From Armatimonadota bacterium (GTDB taxonomy: Bacteria > Armatimonadota > Fimbriimonadia > Fimbriimonadales > Fimbriimonadaceae), in assembly GCA_027451905.1 (NCBI GenBank), contig DAIDHV010000002.1:186001-250000 (forward strand): a stretch of 64,000 nt of DNA. The letters are read 5' to 3'. Position numbers and translations under genes: made by a program. Position 1 is the first letter of the stretch. Each line of letters opens with the position of its first letter. A model generated the notes under the pieces. The model was not told the DNA's origin. It ran no database searches and was given only the letters and a program-made list of their open reading frames with translations. Of the stretch, positions 27,790 through 35,839 are shown piece after piece.

Positions 27790-28077
27790 TTACTCAGATT
27801 CACATTCTTCAGTGGTTTCGTCTTCAAAAAGGACCGCCTTGGCCCGAATCCGACTTAATGTCTCCTCACTGAGACCTTCCTCAGACGAACTTTGCAATTT
27901 GCAGTGCAGTTTTTGGAGATTTTCTAGGAATAAAGAGCATTGAGGGCAGCTTTTAACGTGAAGCTCTGTAAAAGAGCGCTTGAGGGGACCTAATGTTCCA
28001 TCTCCCAATTGATTTACGAGGCCCTCCATGTGTTTGCATGGAATGTCAGGAATTGGATTCTGCTTGTGGAGTTTCAT
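27790..28077 (-). CDS. Zinc-finger anti-sigma factor (ZAS type), soluble
   Basis: 95 residues with the H-x3-C-x2-C zinc motif of anti-sigma domains: ELHVKSCPQCSLFLENLQKL. The N-terminal CKHMEGLVNQLGDGTLGPLKR resembles the first helix of the same fold. There is no membrane helix, so it should act in the cytoplasm like redox-sensing RsrA-type factors. It starts 11 nt after the ECF sigma gene stops and is surely co-transcribed with it. It likely binds and inhibits that sigma factor. The acidic C-terminus (EDETTEECESE) is unusual but not informative. Confidence 0.8.
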   Translation of the reverse strand: MKLHKQNPIPDIPCKHMEGLVNQLGDGTLGPLKRSFTELHVKSCPQCSLFLENLQKLHCKLQSSSEEGLSEETLSRIRAKAVLFEDETTEECESE

Positions 28078-28088
28078 GATTACCTACT

Positions 28089-28694
28089 TTATGCCGTATA
28101 GGCGGGGAGGGCGCGCCGGAGCAAGCGTCTGGCACGAAATAAGCGAGATCGAACTGTCCCAACAGGAACTGCGGTTGCAAGCGCAATTTCGTCGTAGGTC
28201 AGCTGTTCCACATCAAAAAGAACAAGGGTCAACCGATATTCTTCGGGCAATTTATCAACCGCAGCCAGAACTTCGGACACTTCTAAATGGTCTACAGCAA
28301 GGGGGCCATCTGGCAATGAATTCCAGTGGGCTTCATCAATTTCGACGAGCAGGGGTCTTGCTTTTTTGCGACGCAGAGTTTCTAAAAACTCGTTTTTCAA
28401 GATCTTGACCAGCCAACTTTTTGGATACGAGCCATCAAAGTTTTCCCATCCACGGGTTGCTTTGACCAACGTTTGTCCGACAAGGTCTTCGGCCTCGTCT
28501 TGGGTGGCAACCAAGCGCTTGGCAACGCGGTAGAGCATTGGAAGTTCTTTGGTAATGAGCTTTTCCAAGCTATCTTTGCTTTGGACAGTGCTTGGCATTA
28601 CAGTCTTGTGAACCTTTCTGTTTGTAGCCACATTCGGCAAGGAAGTGGCCTTAGAGTGTGCCTTTGTGGGGAGTGAAGGTAACGCATTTTCCAT
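28089..28694 (-). CDS. ECF RNA polymerase sigma factor
   Basis: 201 residues. Region 2 includes LYRVAKRLVATQDEAEDLVGQTLVKATRGWENF and PKSWLVKILKNEFLETLRRKK. Region 4 includes LPEEYRLTLVLFDVEQLTYDEIALATAVPVGTVRSRLFRARRLL. The first 32 residues are polar and low in structure; Met33 is a possible later start. It forms an operon with the zinc-finger anti-sigma gene 11 nt downstream. A candidate ECF-type promoter, GGAACC-N16-GTTACC, lies about 30-60 nt upstream, suggesting that it activates itself. With a soluble ZAS partner the signal may be oxidative or cytoplasmic. Confidence 0.9.
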   Translation of the reverse strand: MENALPSLPTKAHSKATSLPNVATNRKVHKTVMPSTVQSKDSLEKLITKELPMLYRVAKRLVATQDEAEDLVGQTLVKATRGWENFDGSYPKSWLVKILKNEFLETLRRKKARPLLVEIDEAHWNSLPDGPLAVDHLEVSEVLAAVDKLPEEYRLTLVLFDVEQLTYDEIALATAVPVGTVRSRLFRARRLLRRALPAYTA

Positions 28695-28723
28695 GATCTC
28701 ATCTGTATTGAAAAGGTGTAATT

Positions 28724-28751
28724 GGTAACTGGAAAAGAGTCAAAAGGTTCC
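28724..28751 (-). promoter_or_regulatory. Candidate ECF-type promoter of the sigma/ZAS operon
   Basis: On the minus strand, GGAACC (28751-28746) is separated by 16 nt from GTTACC (28729-28724). GGAAC with a 16-nt spacer is the usual -35 layout of ECF sigma promoters. The -10 element is less convincing than the one at 51407. Confidence 0.45.
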
Positions 28752-28852
28752 TTACTTTTTTGTACCTTGCAGAAATATGGCAAGGAATGGGCCAGGGCTG
28801 AATCCAGTGAGCCAAGTGCAGATTGATGTCGTTTTGATTCAAAATAGATTCT

Positions 28853-29086
28853 GTGAAAGGAAAAATTGTTGGCTCGATTCTTTGCAGTTTGTTTATTTTG
28901 ATCATCATTGCCTGCGGGTGTAACGATTCTACAACCGGAAGTGCGTACTCATCGGGTCCACAGACGGCAGGCGAAGGGGCTAATTTGAACAGCGCGGCTG
29001 CGACTCCCAAGACAACTCCGGGAACCGTAGCGGGTGGAACCGCAACCGGCGGTGCCACTTCAACCGGCTCGACCGTGGGCCAGTAA
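28853..29086 (+). CDS. Small lipoprotein with low-complexity tail
   Basis: 77 residues from a GTG start at 28853. The hydrophobic leader ILCSLFILIIIACGC has a lipobox-like IIAC/ACGC site. The mature part is a Gly/Ala/Thr/Ser-rich, probably disordered tail (for example TVAGGTATGGATSTGSTVGQ). Similar short lipoproteins of unknown role are common beside regulators in this kind of genome. The coding reality rests on the signal peptide and GTG start only. Confidence 0.55.
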   Translation: MKGKIVGSILCSLFILIIIACGCNDSTTGSAYSSGPQTAGEGANLNSAAATPKTTPGTVAGGTATGGATSTGSTVGQ

Positions 29087-29126
29087 CCAACTCCAAACTC
29101 GCTCCTCCTCGACAAGGCTATGCCGT

Positions 29127-29807
29127 ATGGTTAAAGTTTGCGCCCTCACCGGAGCCGGGATCAGCAAGGAAAGTGGCTTGGACACTTTTCGAGACGCCGA
29201 TGGGCTTTGGTATGGGCACAAGGTAGAGGATGTTGCGACTCCAGAGGGTTTCCAAAGAAACCCGCAAAAAGTTTTAGACTTTTACAATCAAAGAAGGCAA
29301 AGTGCCTTGGATGCTAAGCCAAATCTGGGCCATATCGCCCTAGCCAAAGCGGAGAACTTTTGTGATCTTGTCATCATCACCCAGAATATTGACGATCTTC
29401 ACGAAAAAGCGGGCTCTTCGGCGGTGATTCACCTTCATGGGAGCATTTTTGAGGCGCGAAGTATCCAGTTTCCAAGGCCGATCTACCCTTGGAAATCAGA
29501 CTTGAACGTTGGCGATTTCGATGAGAACGGCGTTCAACTGAGGCCCAACGTCGTCTGGTTTGGTGAACCAGTCCCGATGATGACTCCTGCCTTGGAGACC
29601 GCCCAAGAAGCAGACGTGATCCTTGTGATCGGAACCTCACTTCAGGTTTATCCCGCTGCCGGCATTGCGACTTGCAACCCAAGCGCAAAATTAATTCTTG
29701 TTGACCCAAAGCCGCCACCCGAAATTCACCACTCGGTTCATGTCATCGCCGAGCCTGCTTCGGTTGGAGTCTCAATCGCATTCGACTTTATCAAGTCTCT
29801 TTCTTGA
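29127..29807 (+). CDS. Sirtuin (NAD-dependent protein deacylase), zinc-ribbon-less
   Basis: 226 residues from the ATG at 29127. The Rossmann core is clear: LTGAGISKESGLDTFR, TQNIDDLHEKAG, HLHGS with catalytic H104, VVWFGEPVP and VIGTSLQVYPAA. It removes acyl groups from lysines using NAD+. FYNQRR carries the Y-x2-R pair that marks SIRT5/CobB-like desuccinylases (class III). The small domain after LHGS lacks all four zinc cysteines, so the zinc ribbon seems lost. The larger open frame to 29034 overlaps the lipoprotein gene and is not used. It is followed 49 nt later by the HIT gene, likely in one operon. Confidence 0.88.
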   Translation: MVKVCALTGAGISKESGLDTFRDADGLWYGHKVEDVATPEGFQRNPQKVLDFYNQRRQSALDAKPNLGHIALAKAENFCDLVIITQNIDDLHEKAGSSAVIHLHGSIFEARSIQFPRPIYPWKSDLNVGDFDENGVQLRPNVVWFGEPVPMMTPALETAQEADVILVIGTSLQVYPAAGIATCNPSAKLILVDPKPPPEIHHSVHVIAEPASVGVSIAFDFIKSLS

Positions 29808-29855
29808 CGGAGGCTTCTCAATCACGGTTAGAATCCCGTCCGGTATAACGGATTT

Positions 29856-30377
29856 ATGGCGGAGCGGATGTGGGCACCTTGGCGATACAAATACTTAGAG
29901 CAGCCGGTTCCCTCTGATCCAACCACCGAGCGGGGCTGTATTTTTGTCGACTTGCCAGCCCAATCTCACGATCGAGACAATCTGATATTGTTTCGCGGAA
30001 AAAAAGCATTCGTGATGTTCAATGCGTATCCCTACTCTAATGGGCATCTCATGATTGCCCCGTATCAGCACACCGGAGAAATCGGTGAATTAGACGACGG
30101 CGCACTTTTGGAGATCAATCAGCTACTGGCCGACTGCGTCCGATGGCTCCGAAAAGCTTATGCGCCAGCCGGATTCAACATTGGCGTCAATCTAGGCAAA
30201 GCGGCAGGGGCGGGAATACCCGATCACGTCCATTGGCACATCGTGCCCCGGTGGGCAGGTGATACCAATTTCATGACCACGATTGCAGAAACAAGGGTGC
30301 TACCTCAAAGCCTTGCCGATGCCTACGATCGCCTCAAGGAGATCATTGATCAAGAGTCAGCCCATGACAGAACTTAG
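29856..30377 (+). CDS. HIT-family nucleotide hydrolase
   Basis: 173 residues. HVHWHIVPRW near residue 130 is the His-triad active site of HIT proteins, which hydrolyse AMP-lysine, Ap4A-like or ADP-type substrates. The N-terminal MWAPWRYKYLE and GCIFVDLP, and the NAYPYSNGHLMIAPYQHTG strand, match the bacterial/archaeal HIT family annotated as Ap4A phosphorylase-like. The uracil-DNA glycosylase gene starts 14 nt before its stop codon, so the two should be translationally coupled. Upstream lies the sirtuin gene in the same direction, giving a possible three-gene operon dealing with nucleotides and DNA. Confidence 0.9.
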   Translation: MAERMWAPWRYKYLEQPVPSDPTTERGCIFVDLPAQSHDRDNLILFRGKKAFVMFNAYPYSNGHLMIAPYQHTGEIGELDDGALLEINQLLADCVRWLRKAYAPAGFNIGVNLGKAAGAGIPDHVHWHIVPRWAGDTNFMTTIAETRVLPQSLADAYDRLKEIIDQESAHDRT

Positions 30378-31032
30378 CCAACTCCGAGCGGATGCGCTCA
30401 ACTGTCAAAGATGCCCTTTATCTGGGAGAAGGACAAATGTTGTGTTCGGAGAAGGCGATGAGAATTCTCCCTTGATGTTGATTGGCGAAGGGCCCGGTGA
30501 AACCGAAGATAGACTCGGGCGGCCCTTTGTGGGTAGGGCAGGGCAGCTGCTTGATAAGGCTTTAGGGGAGGCTGGTCTTAGCCGTGAAAAGGTTTACATA
30601 GCCAACACGGTGAAGTGCAGGGCGGCTGATTGGCAATCTGGCAAGCCGGTGAACAGAGCCCCCACTGAGGAAGAAATTGAGGCTTGTCGACATTGGCTGG
30701 TGCCTCAAATCTCGTTAATAAGGCCTTTGGTCATCCTTTGCGTGGGAGCTCCCAGTGCAAAAACAATCATCAAAAAGGATTTTAAGATTACGCAAGAAAG
30801 AGGCCGACTATTTGAATCGAGTTTGGCCAAAGCCGCCATGGCCGCGCTCCATCCATCGTACATTTTGCGCCAGGCCAATATCAGCGGAGATGGTGGTTAT
30901 GCTCTTTTGGTTGCCGATGTTTTAAAGGCTTGGGAAACCGCCTGTCGGTTAAGAGAGCGAGGAAAAAGGTCGCCTTTTGATATAGATATGCCTGACTCTG
31001 CGCTTCAAAGTGCCTTGATTTCGTCGCAGTGA
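30364..31032 (+). CDS. Uracil-DNA glycosylase, family 4 (Fe-S type)
   Basis: 222 residues from the ATG at 30364. It removes uracil from DNA, the first step of base-excision repair. Motif A is GEGPGETEDRLGRPFVGRAGQLLD, motif B is ALHPSYIL, and CQRC at the N-terminus gives two cysteines of the 4Fe-4S cluster; others lie in NTVKCRA and IEACRHW. All these are usual for family 4. It overlaps the HIT gene by 14 nt. The longer frame from 30283 lies inside the HIT gene and is not used. The C-terminus is about 25 residues longer than the core and is polar. Confidence 0.92.
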   Translation: MTELSQLRADALNCQRCPLSGRRTNVVFGEGDENSPLMLIGEGPGETEDRLGRPFVGRAGQLLDKALGEAGLSREKVYIANTVKCRAADWQSGKPVNRAPTEEEIEACRHWLVPQISLIRPLVILCVGAPSAKTIIKKDFKITQERGRLFESSLAKAAMAALHPSYILRQANISGDGGYALLVADVLKAWETACRLRERGKRSPFDIDMPDSALQSALISSQ

Positions 31033-31124
31033 ATCAAGCAAGGAACCAAATGGCGTTTCCCATCAAACGCTACACTAAAGGGAACTCTTTTATTGCCAAG
31101 AAGCGGTAAAAAGAGACATTCGCG

Positions 31125-33548
31125 ATGCGCTTATCATCTTTCCCTTTGAAATGTTCTCTCCTTGCGGTTGGAGCCGTCCTTTCCTGTTCTTCGGTGTTGG
31201 CTCTGCAGCCCCGTCCTGCCCGCATTTACAACCTAGAATCGGTCAAATGGCATGTCTGGTTGCATCCCTCAACATCCAGTTTAGACGGTTACGTTATCAA
31301 TACGGTTAAGCCATTTAAGGCAGGCACAAAAACTTTGTATTTTGACTGCGGCAAGATGAAAATTGGCAAGGTCACCATCAACGATATCCCTGTGAAATAC
31401 CACTGGGATCCTTCAGAGATGTTGTATGTCACGGTTCCTAAGCAGTTTCAGAAGGTCATGGATTTGCACGTTTTGATCTCCTACAATGTGCGCCCTACCG
31501 CGGGAGCTTATTTCATTCCCGCTTCTCGTGCCTATCCTGCTCACACATCCGTTTTTTACACCCAGGGAGAATGTCAAGACAATCACTGCTGGCTGCCCAC
31601 CTATGATTATCCAAATGACAAAGCCCTAACCGAAGGATGGATCAATGTGCCAGCGGGGTGGAAGGCTCTTAGCAACGGTGCCCTTGAAGACGTTAAAAAG
31701 GAAGGTCTAAGAGAGACATGGCATTGGAAGATGAACAAGCCGATCTCAACCTACCTCATCTCATTTGTCGCGGGGCGGTATGACATTGGCTATGAAAAAC
31801 TTGGCAACCTCAGCGTGCAATATTGGACTCCACAAGGGCTACTGTCGTGGGGCAAGGCCGCGTTCGGCAACACAGGCAGAATCATTGCCTTGTATGAAAA
31901 ATTGACTGGATTCCAATATCCATGGCCCAAATTTGCTCAGTCGGCAGTGCCAGATTTTATGTTTGGAGGAATGGAAAACGCAAGCTGCGTTACCCAAACT
32001 ATCTCTGCCCTTTTTCCTCCATCTGCTGCACCTTTAGAGGATTCATCAGGACTTGTTGCCCACGAGCTTGCCCACCAGTGGTTTGGAGACACGGTAACAA
32101 CCAAGGACTGGGCTAACGCTTGGCTAAACGAGGGTTTTGCCACTTTCATGCCTTGGTTTTTGGTAAGGCAGGAGCAAGGCGAGGATGCGTTTGAAGTTGA
32201 AAAATACAGTAACTTCAAACTGGCCCTTCTTGCCGATCAGATGCAGAAAAGACCGGTTGTTTACTCAGACTACTCTCAGCCAATGGATCAGTTTGGGCTC
32301 TTTATCTACCAAGGAGGCGGTTCTCGACTAGCCATGCTGATGCAAAAGCTGGGTGAATCCGCGTTTTGGAAGGGAATCAACTACTACCTCACAAAAGAAG
32401 AGTTCAAGCCGGTTGACACTCCAACCTTTTTTGCGGACATGTCAAAGTCAACTGGGGTCAACCTCACCCCGTTCATGAAGTACTGGTTCTATGGGTCTGA
32501 TATGCCTTCGGTGACCGCTAAAGTTGATGGCGGCAAGTTGGTTCTCACCCAAAAAGCTCCTTATGCTGATCTTCCGATGCCAGTTTGGATTTGGGATAAC
32601 GGAGCGTGGGTGAAAAAGTCTTTTGACCTTTCCAGTGGGTCTGCAACTTTTGACCTCGGTTCCATGGCAAATGATCCTATTTTGCTTGACCCCCACAAGG
32701 CCGAGTTAGCCAACGAAACCACGGATTGGACCTATACCAATGACCAATGGCTAACCGTTTTCAACAATGCGCCGGTGGTGTCTCAGGTTGCAATGCTTGG
32801 AGGCGGAAACCAATTTTTTGGTGGTGGCAATACAGGGCCAAATCTTAGTCAAGATCAGTGGAAGCAACTTCTGCAGACTATCAGCGCTCCCCAGGTTCAG
32901 CCACTCTTAATCAATAAGCTTGACAAGGATAGCCTTAGCACCTTGATGACTTATGTCACTGGCAGTGACGTCAAATTGCAGCGTGATGCCATCAACCGGA
33001 TTTCGGCTTTGTATTCATCAGATGCTCCTTCTGACGTGCTGGCTTCGCTAAGATCACTTATAGACACAAGCTCTAATCCTGATATCCGAAATGCGGCTTA
33101 CGATGCCTTGATGCATATGAATGGCTCAGAAGCCCTTGCTAACTTGGGCTGGCACACCGACAGCTTCCGTGAAAACATGGAGACAACCGCCTTAAACTGG
33201 TGGGCAGACCATAGCAAAAGTGAGGCGAGAGCCTACGCACTTCAGGCCCTTTATTCGGGAATGATGGAACCAGTGAGAATTGCTGCTATCAATGTGCTCG
33301 GACGGGTAGGAGACGCAAAAGGTGAACACACAGCTTATGATGCCCTCATCAAGGTGGTGCAGGAAGGCTCGTTCGGGGCAACTAACGCAGCGATGAACGC
33401 GCTTGCCAGCCTCGGCGACGTCAAAGCGATTCCTTACATTAAGCCATTAACCCACAGCGACATGCTGTTCATTAGGAGGACGGCAAAATCGGCGTTGAGT
33501 CGGTTGTCTTCCGATGCGGAAGCCATGCGCAAAGGGTCAAACGGATAG
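31125..33548 (+). CDS. Secreted M1-family zinc aminopeptidase with C-terminal HEAT-like repeats
   Basis: 807 residues with a signal peptide (CSLLAVGAVLSCSSVLA). The gluzincin site HELAHQ (H313, E314, H317) and second zinc ligand E336 in WLNEGF fit HExxH-x18-E, and GGMENAS is the exopeptidase motif that binds the substrate N-terminus. It removes amino acids from the N-terminus of peptides outside the cytoplasm. From about residue 590 onward the sequence turns into short alpha-helical repeats (for example YALQALYSGMMEPVRIAAIN and TNAAMNALASLGDVKAIPYI) typical of HEAT repeats. It is followed by the GH78 gene 23 nt downstream, so both may be co-transcribed as scavenging enzymes. Confidence 0.9.
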   Translation: MRLSSFPLKCSLLAVGAVLSCSSVLALQPRPARIYNLESVKWHVWLHPSTSSLDGYVINTVKPFKAGTKTLYFDCGKMKIGKVTINDIPVKYHWDPSEMLYVTVPKQFQKVMDLHVLISYNVRPTAGAYFIPASRAYPAHTSVFYTQGECQDNHCWLPTYDYPNDKALTEGWINVPAGWKALSNGALEDVKKEGLRETWHWKMNKPISTYLISFVAGRYDIGYEKLGNLSVQYWTPQGLLSWGKAAFGNTGRIIALYEKLTGFQYPWPKFAQSAVPDFMFGGMENASCVTQTISALFPPSAAPLEDSSGLVAHELAHQWFGDTVTTKDWANAWLNEGFATFMPWFLVRQEQGEDAFEVEKYSNFKLALLADQMQKRPVVYSDYSQPMDQFGLFIYQGGGSRLAMLMQKLGESAFWKGINYYLTKEEFKPVDTPTFFADMSKSTGVNLTPFMKYWFYGSDMPSVTAKVDGGKLVLTQKAPYADLPMPVWIWDNGAWVKKSFDLSSGSATFDLGSMANDPILLDPHKAELANETTDWTYTNDQWLTVFNNAPVVSQVAMLGGGNQFFGGGNTGPNLSQDQWKQLLQTISAPQVQPLLINKLDKDSLSTLMTYVTGSDVKLQRDAINRISALYSSDAPSDVLASLRSLIDTSSNPDIRNAAYDALMHMNGSEALANLGWHTDSFRENMETTALNWWADHSKSEARAYALQALYSGMMEPVRIAAINVLGRVGDAKGEHTAYDALIKVVQEGSFGATNAAMNALASLGDVKAIPYIKPLTHSDMLFIRRTAKSALSRLSSDAEAMRKGSNG

Positions 33549-33571
33549 GGAAACGTCAATGAGGGCACTTT

Positions 33572-35713
33572 GTGACGGTTAGCGGTCATCATCCATTCAA
33601 AAAAGCTCAGCCCATCTGGGTTGAGTTTGAGGAAGGACTTGGTCAAGAAGACCAAGGATGGCTTCGAGTTGCCCAATTTCAGCTCAGCTTCCCTCAATGT
33701 CAATCAGCCTTACTAAGGATTGCAGGGTGGACAAGCATCCGCGCGTGGCTCAATGGAGAGTTTGTGCTATATGGGCCGGCAAGAACCGCATTGGGGCACT
33801 TTCGGTTCGAAGAGATTGACATTTCTCCTTTTGTTGCGGAAAAGGGGAATGAACTTACCATCGAAGTGGTGAGCTACGGCATTCCTACATTTTCGAACAT
33901 CTTTCAGCCTCCATTTGTACAAGCCGAAGTTGAGACTGAGCATGGAGTTGTTGCCTTTACGGGCCTAGAAAGCCGGTCACTGATGGCTAAAGAAGACAAA
34001 AGTCGGCGTCGGCACGTTCAGCGCTATTCCTACATGCGGGGTTGGTCAGAAGCCTATGTTCTTGATGGAAGAAGTAAGGAATGGAAGACTAGCGATCTTC
34101 ATTCCGGCGGCCACTTAAAAATAATTTCCGCGATTGGAGGTGAGCTTTTGCCAAGGCGGACTCCTTCTTCAGCCTTTCACCGAATCAAGCCCGTTTCTGG
34201 TCAAACGGCAGGTAAGTTTCAGGTAGGGAAGCTGCCCAATAAGCCAAGAAGTGACCGCACTTTAGACAACATTGGCAAAGATGTGGTGAGTTGGCAAAAG
34301 AGTCAATTTACAGTTTTTCCGTTCGAAAATTGGCAGCGGCTTAGTTTTCATCCAGCCGAAATTGCGCCATCCGGCGAGAAGCACCTTACTGAAGGTAGCA
34401 CTCTCGGATTTGAGTTTGAAAGAGATATCACAGCCTTGGTTCAGTTTGAGCTTGACACTCAAGAATCGGGAACGCTGTATTTGGCTGCCGATGAAATCAA
34501 AGATGGGCCAGTTGTGGATCCCTTGCGTAACGCGTGCCTTGATATTATTCAGTTTGACTTTCAACCTGGTCACTATCAAATCACGACCGCGGAGCCAATT
34601 GCCTTTCGTTACCTTGATTTTGTTGCCCTTCAAGGCAGTGTACAAATATCCAATGTGCAGGCGATAGAGATTGCCCACCCTGATGTAAAGCAATCAAGTT
34701 TTACTGAGACAGGCGATTGGCAGGTACTTTTTGACGCCGCCTACGAAACCTTGCGGCCCAACTCTTTTGACTTTTTTACGGACTGCCCGGGGCGAGAAAG
34801 GGCTGGATATGCGTGCGACTCTTTTTTTACTTCCCGAGCCGCCTATGAGCTTTTTGGAAACACTTTGGTGGAAGAGGCATTTTTAGAAAACTATGCTATG
34901 GCTCCTAGCTTTCCGGCTATGCCTCAGGGCATGATTCCAATGTGCTACCCATCCGACATTTTGGGAGGGACTTATATTCCTCAGTGGCCGTTGTGGTTGC
35001 TGGTCCAAGTTGGAGAATTTCAAACACGAAATCCGTCTAGCCCTGTTACAGCAGCACTTCGCGAGAAGTTTGAGAACCTCTTGGCTTGGTTCAAGCCTTA
35101 TGTTAATGAGTACGGATTATTAGAAAATCTTCCTGGTTGGAATTTTATTGAGTGGAGCGGCGCCAATGACTTAGTTGGTGGGGTTCATTTTCCTACAAAC
35201 ATGCTTTATGCCAGGGCCCTCGAGGTGTATTCGAACCTCTATGAATCGGAGTCTAATGCCATGGCGGGCGGCAAAGACTCCCCCTCACAGAAATTATGGA
35301 AGACGATCCACGAGATGTCTTATGATGGTCAGTTTTATCGCGATCACGCGTTGCGAGTTGATGGCAAGTTAGTTCCTCAGCCCCAATGTAGCGAGGTTTG
35401 CCAGTCCTATGTCTTCTTTTTTGAGTTGGCAACCCCTCAATCTCAGCCTCAGTTGTGGAAGAACTATGTTAGCGGCGACAAAGTTGGAAAAGGGCTGATT
35501 GCACCCAATCTTTTCATTGGCGACGTTTTGAGGCTGGACTTACTGACAAGATGGAACGAAAAGACGGTTGCCAAGCAAGTTCTTGAACAAATCTTTTTGC
35601 CAATGGCAAAAAAGACGGGGACGTTATGGGAAATGGAACAAGACTGGGCAAGCTGTTGCCACGGATTTGCCTCATACGTCGCGGTCATAATTAATAGAAT
35701 ATTCGAACCTTGA
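33572..35713 (+). CDS. GH78 alpha-L-rhamnosidase-like protein
   Basis: 713 residues from a GTG at 33572. The (alpha/alpha)6 barrel carries DCPGRERAGYACDS (D404 to D416), close to the DCPxRERxGWxGD signature of GH78; Gly-Trp and the second Gly are changed. The N-terminal part (WLRVAQFQLS, LLRIAGWTSIRAWLNGEFVLYGPAR) is the beta-sandwich domain that precedes the barrel. GH78 enzymes cleave alpha-L-rhamnosides from plant glycosides and pectin. No signal peptide is visible, so it may be cytoplasmic, or the true start could lie elsewhere. It follows the M1 peptidase gene closely. Specificity for rhamnose is inferred from the motif only. Confidence 0.75.
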   Translation: MTVSGHHPFKKAQPIWVEFEEGLGQEDQGWLRVAQFQLSFPQCQSALLRIAGWTSIRAWLNGEFVLYGPARTALGHFRFEEIDISPFVAEKGNELTIEVVSYGIPTFSNIFQPPFVQAEVETEHGVVAFTGLESRSLMAKEDKSRRRHVQRYSYMRGWSEAYVLDGRSKEWKTSDLHSGGHLKIISAIGGELLPRRTPSSAFHRIKPVSGQTAGKFQVGKLPNKPRSDRTLDNIGKDVVSWQKSQFTVFPFENWQRLSFHPAEIAPSGEKHLTEGSTLGFEFERDITALVQFELDTQESGTLYLAADEIKDGPVVDPLRNACLDIIQFDFQPGHYQITTAEPIAFRYLDFVALQGSVQISNVQAIEIAHPDVKQSSFTETGDWQVLFDAAYETLRPNSFDFFTDCPGRERAGYACDSFFTSRAAYELFGNTLVEEAFLENYAMAPSFPAMPQGMIPMCYPSDILGGTYIPQWPLWLLVQVGEFQTRNPSSPVTAALREKFENLLAWFKPYVNEYGLLENLPGWNFIEWSGANDLVGGVHFPTNMLYARALEVYSNLYESESNAMAGGKDSPSQKLWKTIHEMSYDGQFYRDHALRVDGKLVPQPQCSEVCQSYVFFFELATPQSQPQLWKNYVSGDKVGKGLIAPNLFIGDVLRLDLLTRWNEKTVAKQVLEQIFLPMAKKTGTLWEMEQDWASCCHGFASYVAVIINRIFEP

Positions 35714-35839
35714 TTAACTCAATCAGCGTCTTAATCATTGCATGCAACGGCGCCTGCTATGACTTTAGTCGGATTTTTCTGACATGAGAACCTGGCTTGT
35801 CATTCCTATCGAAGAAGATGCGTAAAGATTTGAGCAGAT

